From Deltaproteobacteria bacterium (lineage in GTDB: Bacteria; Myxococcota_A; Polyangia; Haliangiales; SHYZ01), in NCBI GenBank assembly GCA_016210055.1, contig JACQUZ010000089.1, positions 1 to 40,694 of the forward strand: DNA of 40,694 bases, read 5' to 3'. The notes beneath the pieces are model-generated. The model saw only the letters and a program-made list of their open reading frames with translations. It searched no databases and was not told where the DNA came from. This document shows, piece after piece, positions 40,580 to 40,694 of the stretch. Position 1 is the first letter of the stretch, and each line of letters opens with the position of its first letter. Made by a program: the position numbers and the translations under genes.

Positions 40580-40694
40580 CAGGGAAAAGCAGGCGCTGGC
40601 CCTGCGGGGATCCCCCTTCGGAGGGCGGCCGCCCGGTCGCTTTGAGGATCTTCACGAAGGCCTGGACTGGCTCGGAGTCCAGCTCTGTACGGGA
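40545..40694 (-). CDS. C-terminal fragment of an unidentified reading frame (start beyond window edge)
   Basis: Read leftward from the edge, the frame is open for 49 codons and stops with TGA at 40545-40547. It begins SRTELDSEPVQAFVKILKAT and ends LLFPEKPTIPRKGAL. The composition (amphipathic stretch then a basic Pro-rich tail) is protein-like, but 49 codons is too short to assign a family or to be sure it is coding. It converges with the tRNA-Leu gene. Confidence 0.35.
   Translation of the reverse strand, partial: SRTELDSEPVQAFVKILKATGRPPSEGGSPQGQRLLFPEKPTIPRKGAL

Noticed and set aside
1..40694. CRISPR arrays, insertion sequences, phage genes or rRNA
   Set aside because: No regularly spaced repeats, terminal inverted repeats with transposase, phage structural genes or rRNA signatures were seen on either strand.

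Overview
The window is a GC-rich bacterial chromosome segment with tightly packed genes, many GTG/TTG starts and 4-base stop/start overlaps. Gene content points to a Gram-negative bacterium of the Myxococcota / former Deltaproteobacteria. The signs are a cytochrome-like secreted protein with a CH-type cysteine motif, a TolQ-TolR-TolR motor set, a PEGA-repeat outer membrane protein, a response regulator fused to a GspE/MshEN-type domain and TPRs, a MoeA fused to a periplasmic-binding-like domain, and extensive fatty-acid and leucine breakdown genes. This placement is inferred from families; no search was run. No insertion sequence, phage, CRISPR or plasmid gene was seen, so this looks like core chromosome.

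Layout. 1-6.5 kb: a partial TPR lipoprotein-like gene (-) diverges from a class A penicillin-binding protein (+). A small secreted cysteine protein follows, then an ExbB/TolQ-ExbD-ExbD motor set with its own promoter and hairpins. 6.5-9 kb: a divergent membrane pyrophosphatase with a good sigma70-type promoter. 9-10.4 kb (-): a polytopic membrane protein, a secreted heavy-metal-associated (MerP-like) protein and a GlsB/YeaQ-type stress protein whose Shine-Dalgarno lies in a perfect hairpin. 10.5-13.4 kb (+): an MshEN-receiver-TPR protein, an alpha/beta hydrolase and a secreted protein, coupled by overlaps. 13.4-16.8 kb (-): a lipid kinase, a TolB-like propeller lipoprotein and an RlmI-type rRNA methyltransferase. 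17-17.5 kb: two small membrane proteins.

17.6-23.5 kb (+): fadI-fadJ (beta-oxidation), a PAP2 phosphatase, a predicted outer membrane protein and a membrane protein. 23.5-25.4 kb (-): a 612-residue acyl-CoA dehydrogenase whose promoter carries a perfect palindrome very like fatty-acid-responsive TetR-family operators. Together with fadIJ this makes a fatty-acid oxidation hub. 25.5-29 kb (-): dnaE with an apparently metal-competent PHP domain. 29-35.3 kb (-): two moeA genes, uppP and a six-PEGA-repeat beta-barrel protein, closely packed. 35.3-40.4 kb (-): a HAD phosphatase, HMG-CoA lyase, methylglutaconyl-CoA hydratase and acyl-CoA carboxylase beta subunit, which are the lower steps of leucine catabolism, followed by a receiver-GGDEF protein. 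A tRNA-Leu(UAA) and a partial, unidentified reading frame close the window.

The most interesting signals are regulatory or at motif level: the FadR-like operator, the sequestered Shine-Dalgarno of the GlsB gene, two possible leaderless genes, the altered substrate motif of the pyrophosphatase, and the truncated MshEN domain joined to a receiver. No wholly unknown multi-gene system could be demonstrated from the sequence alone.
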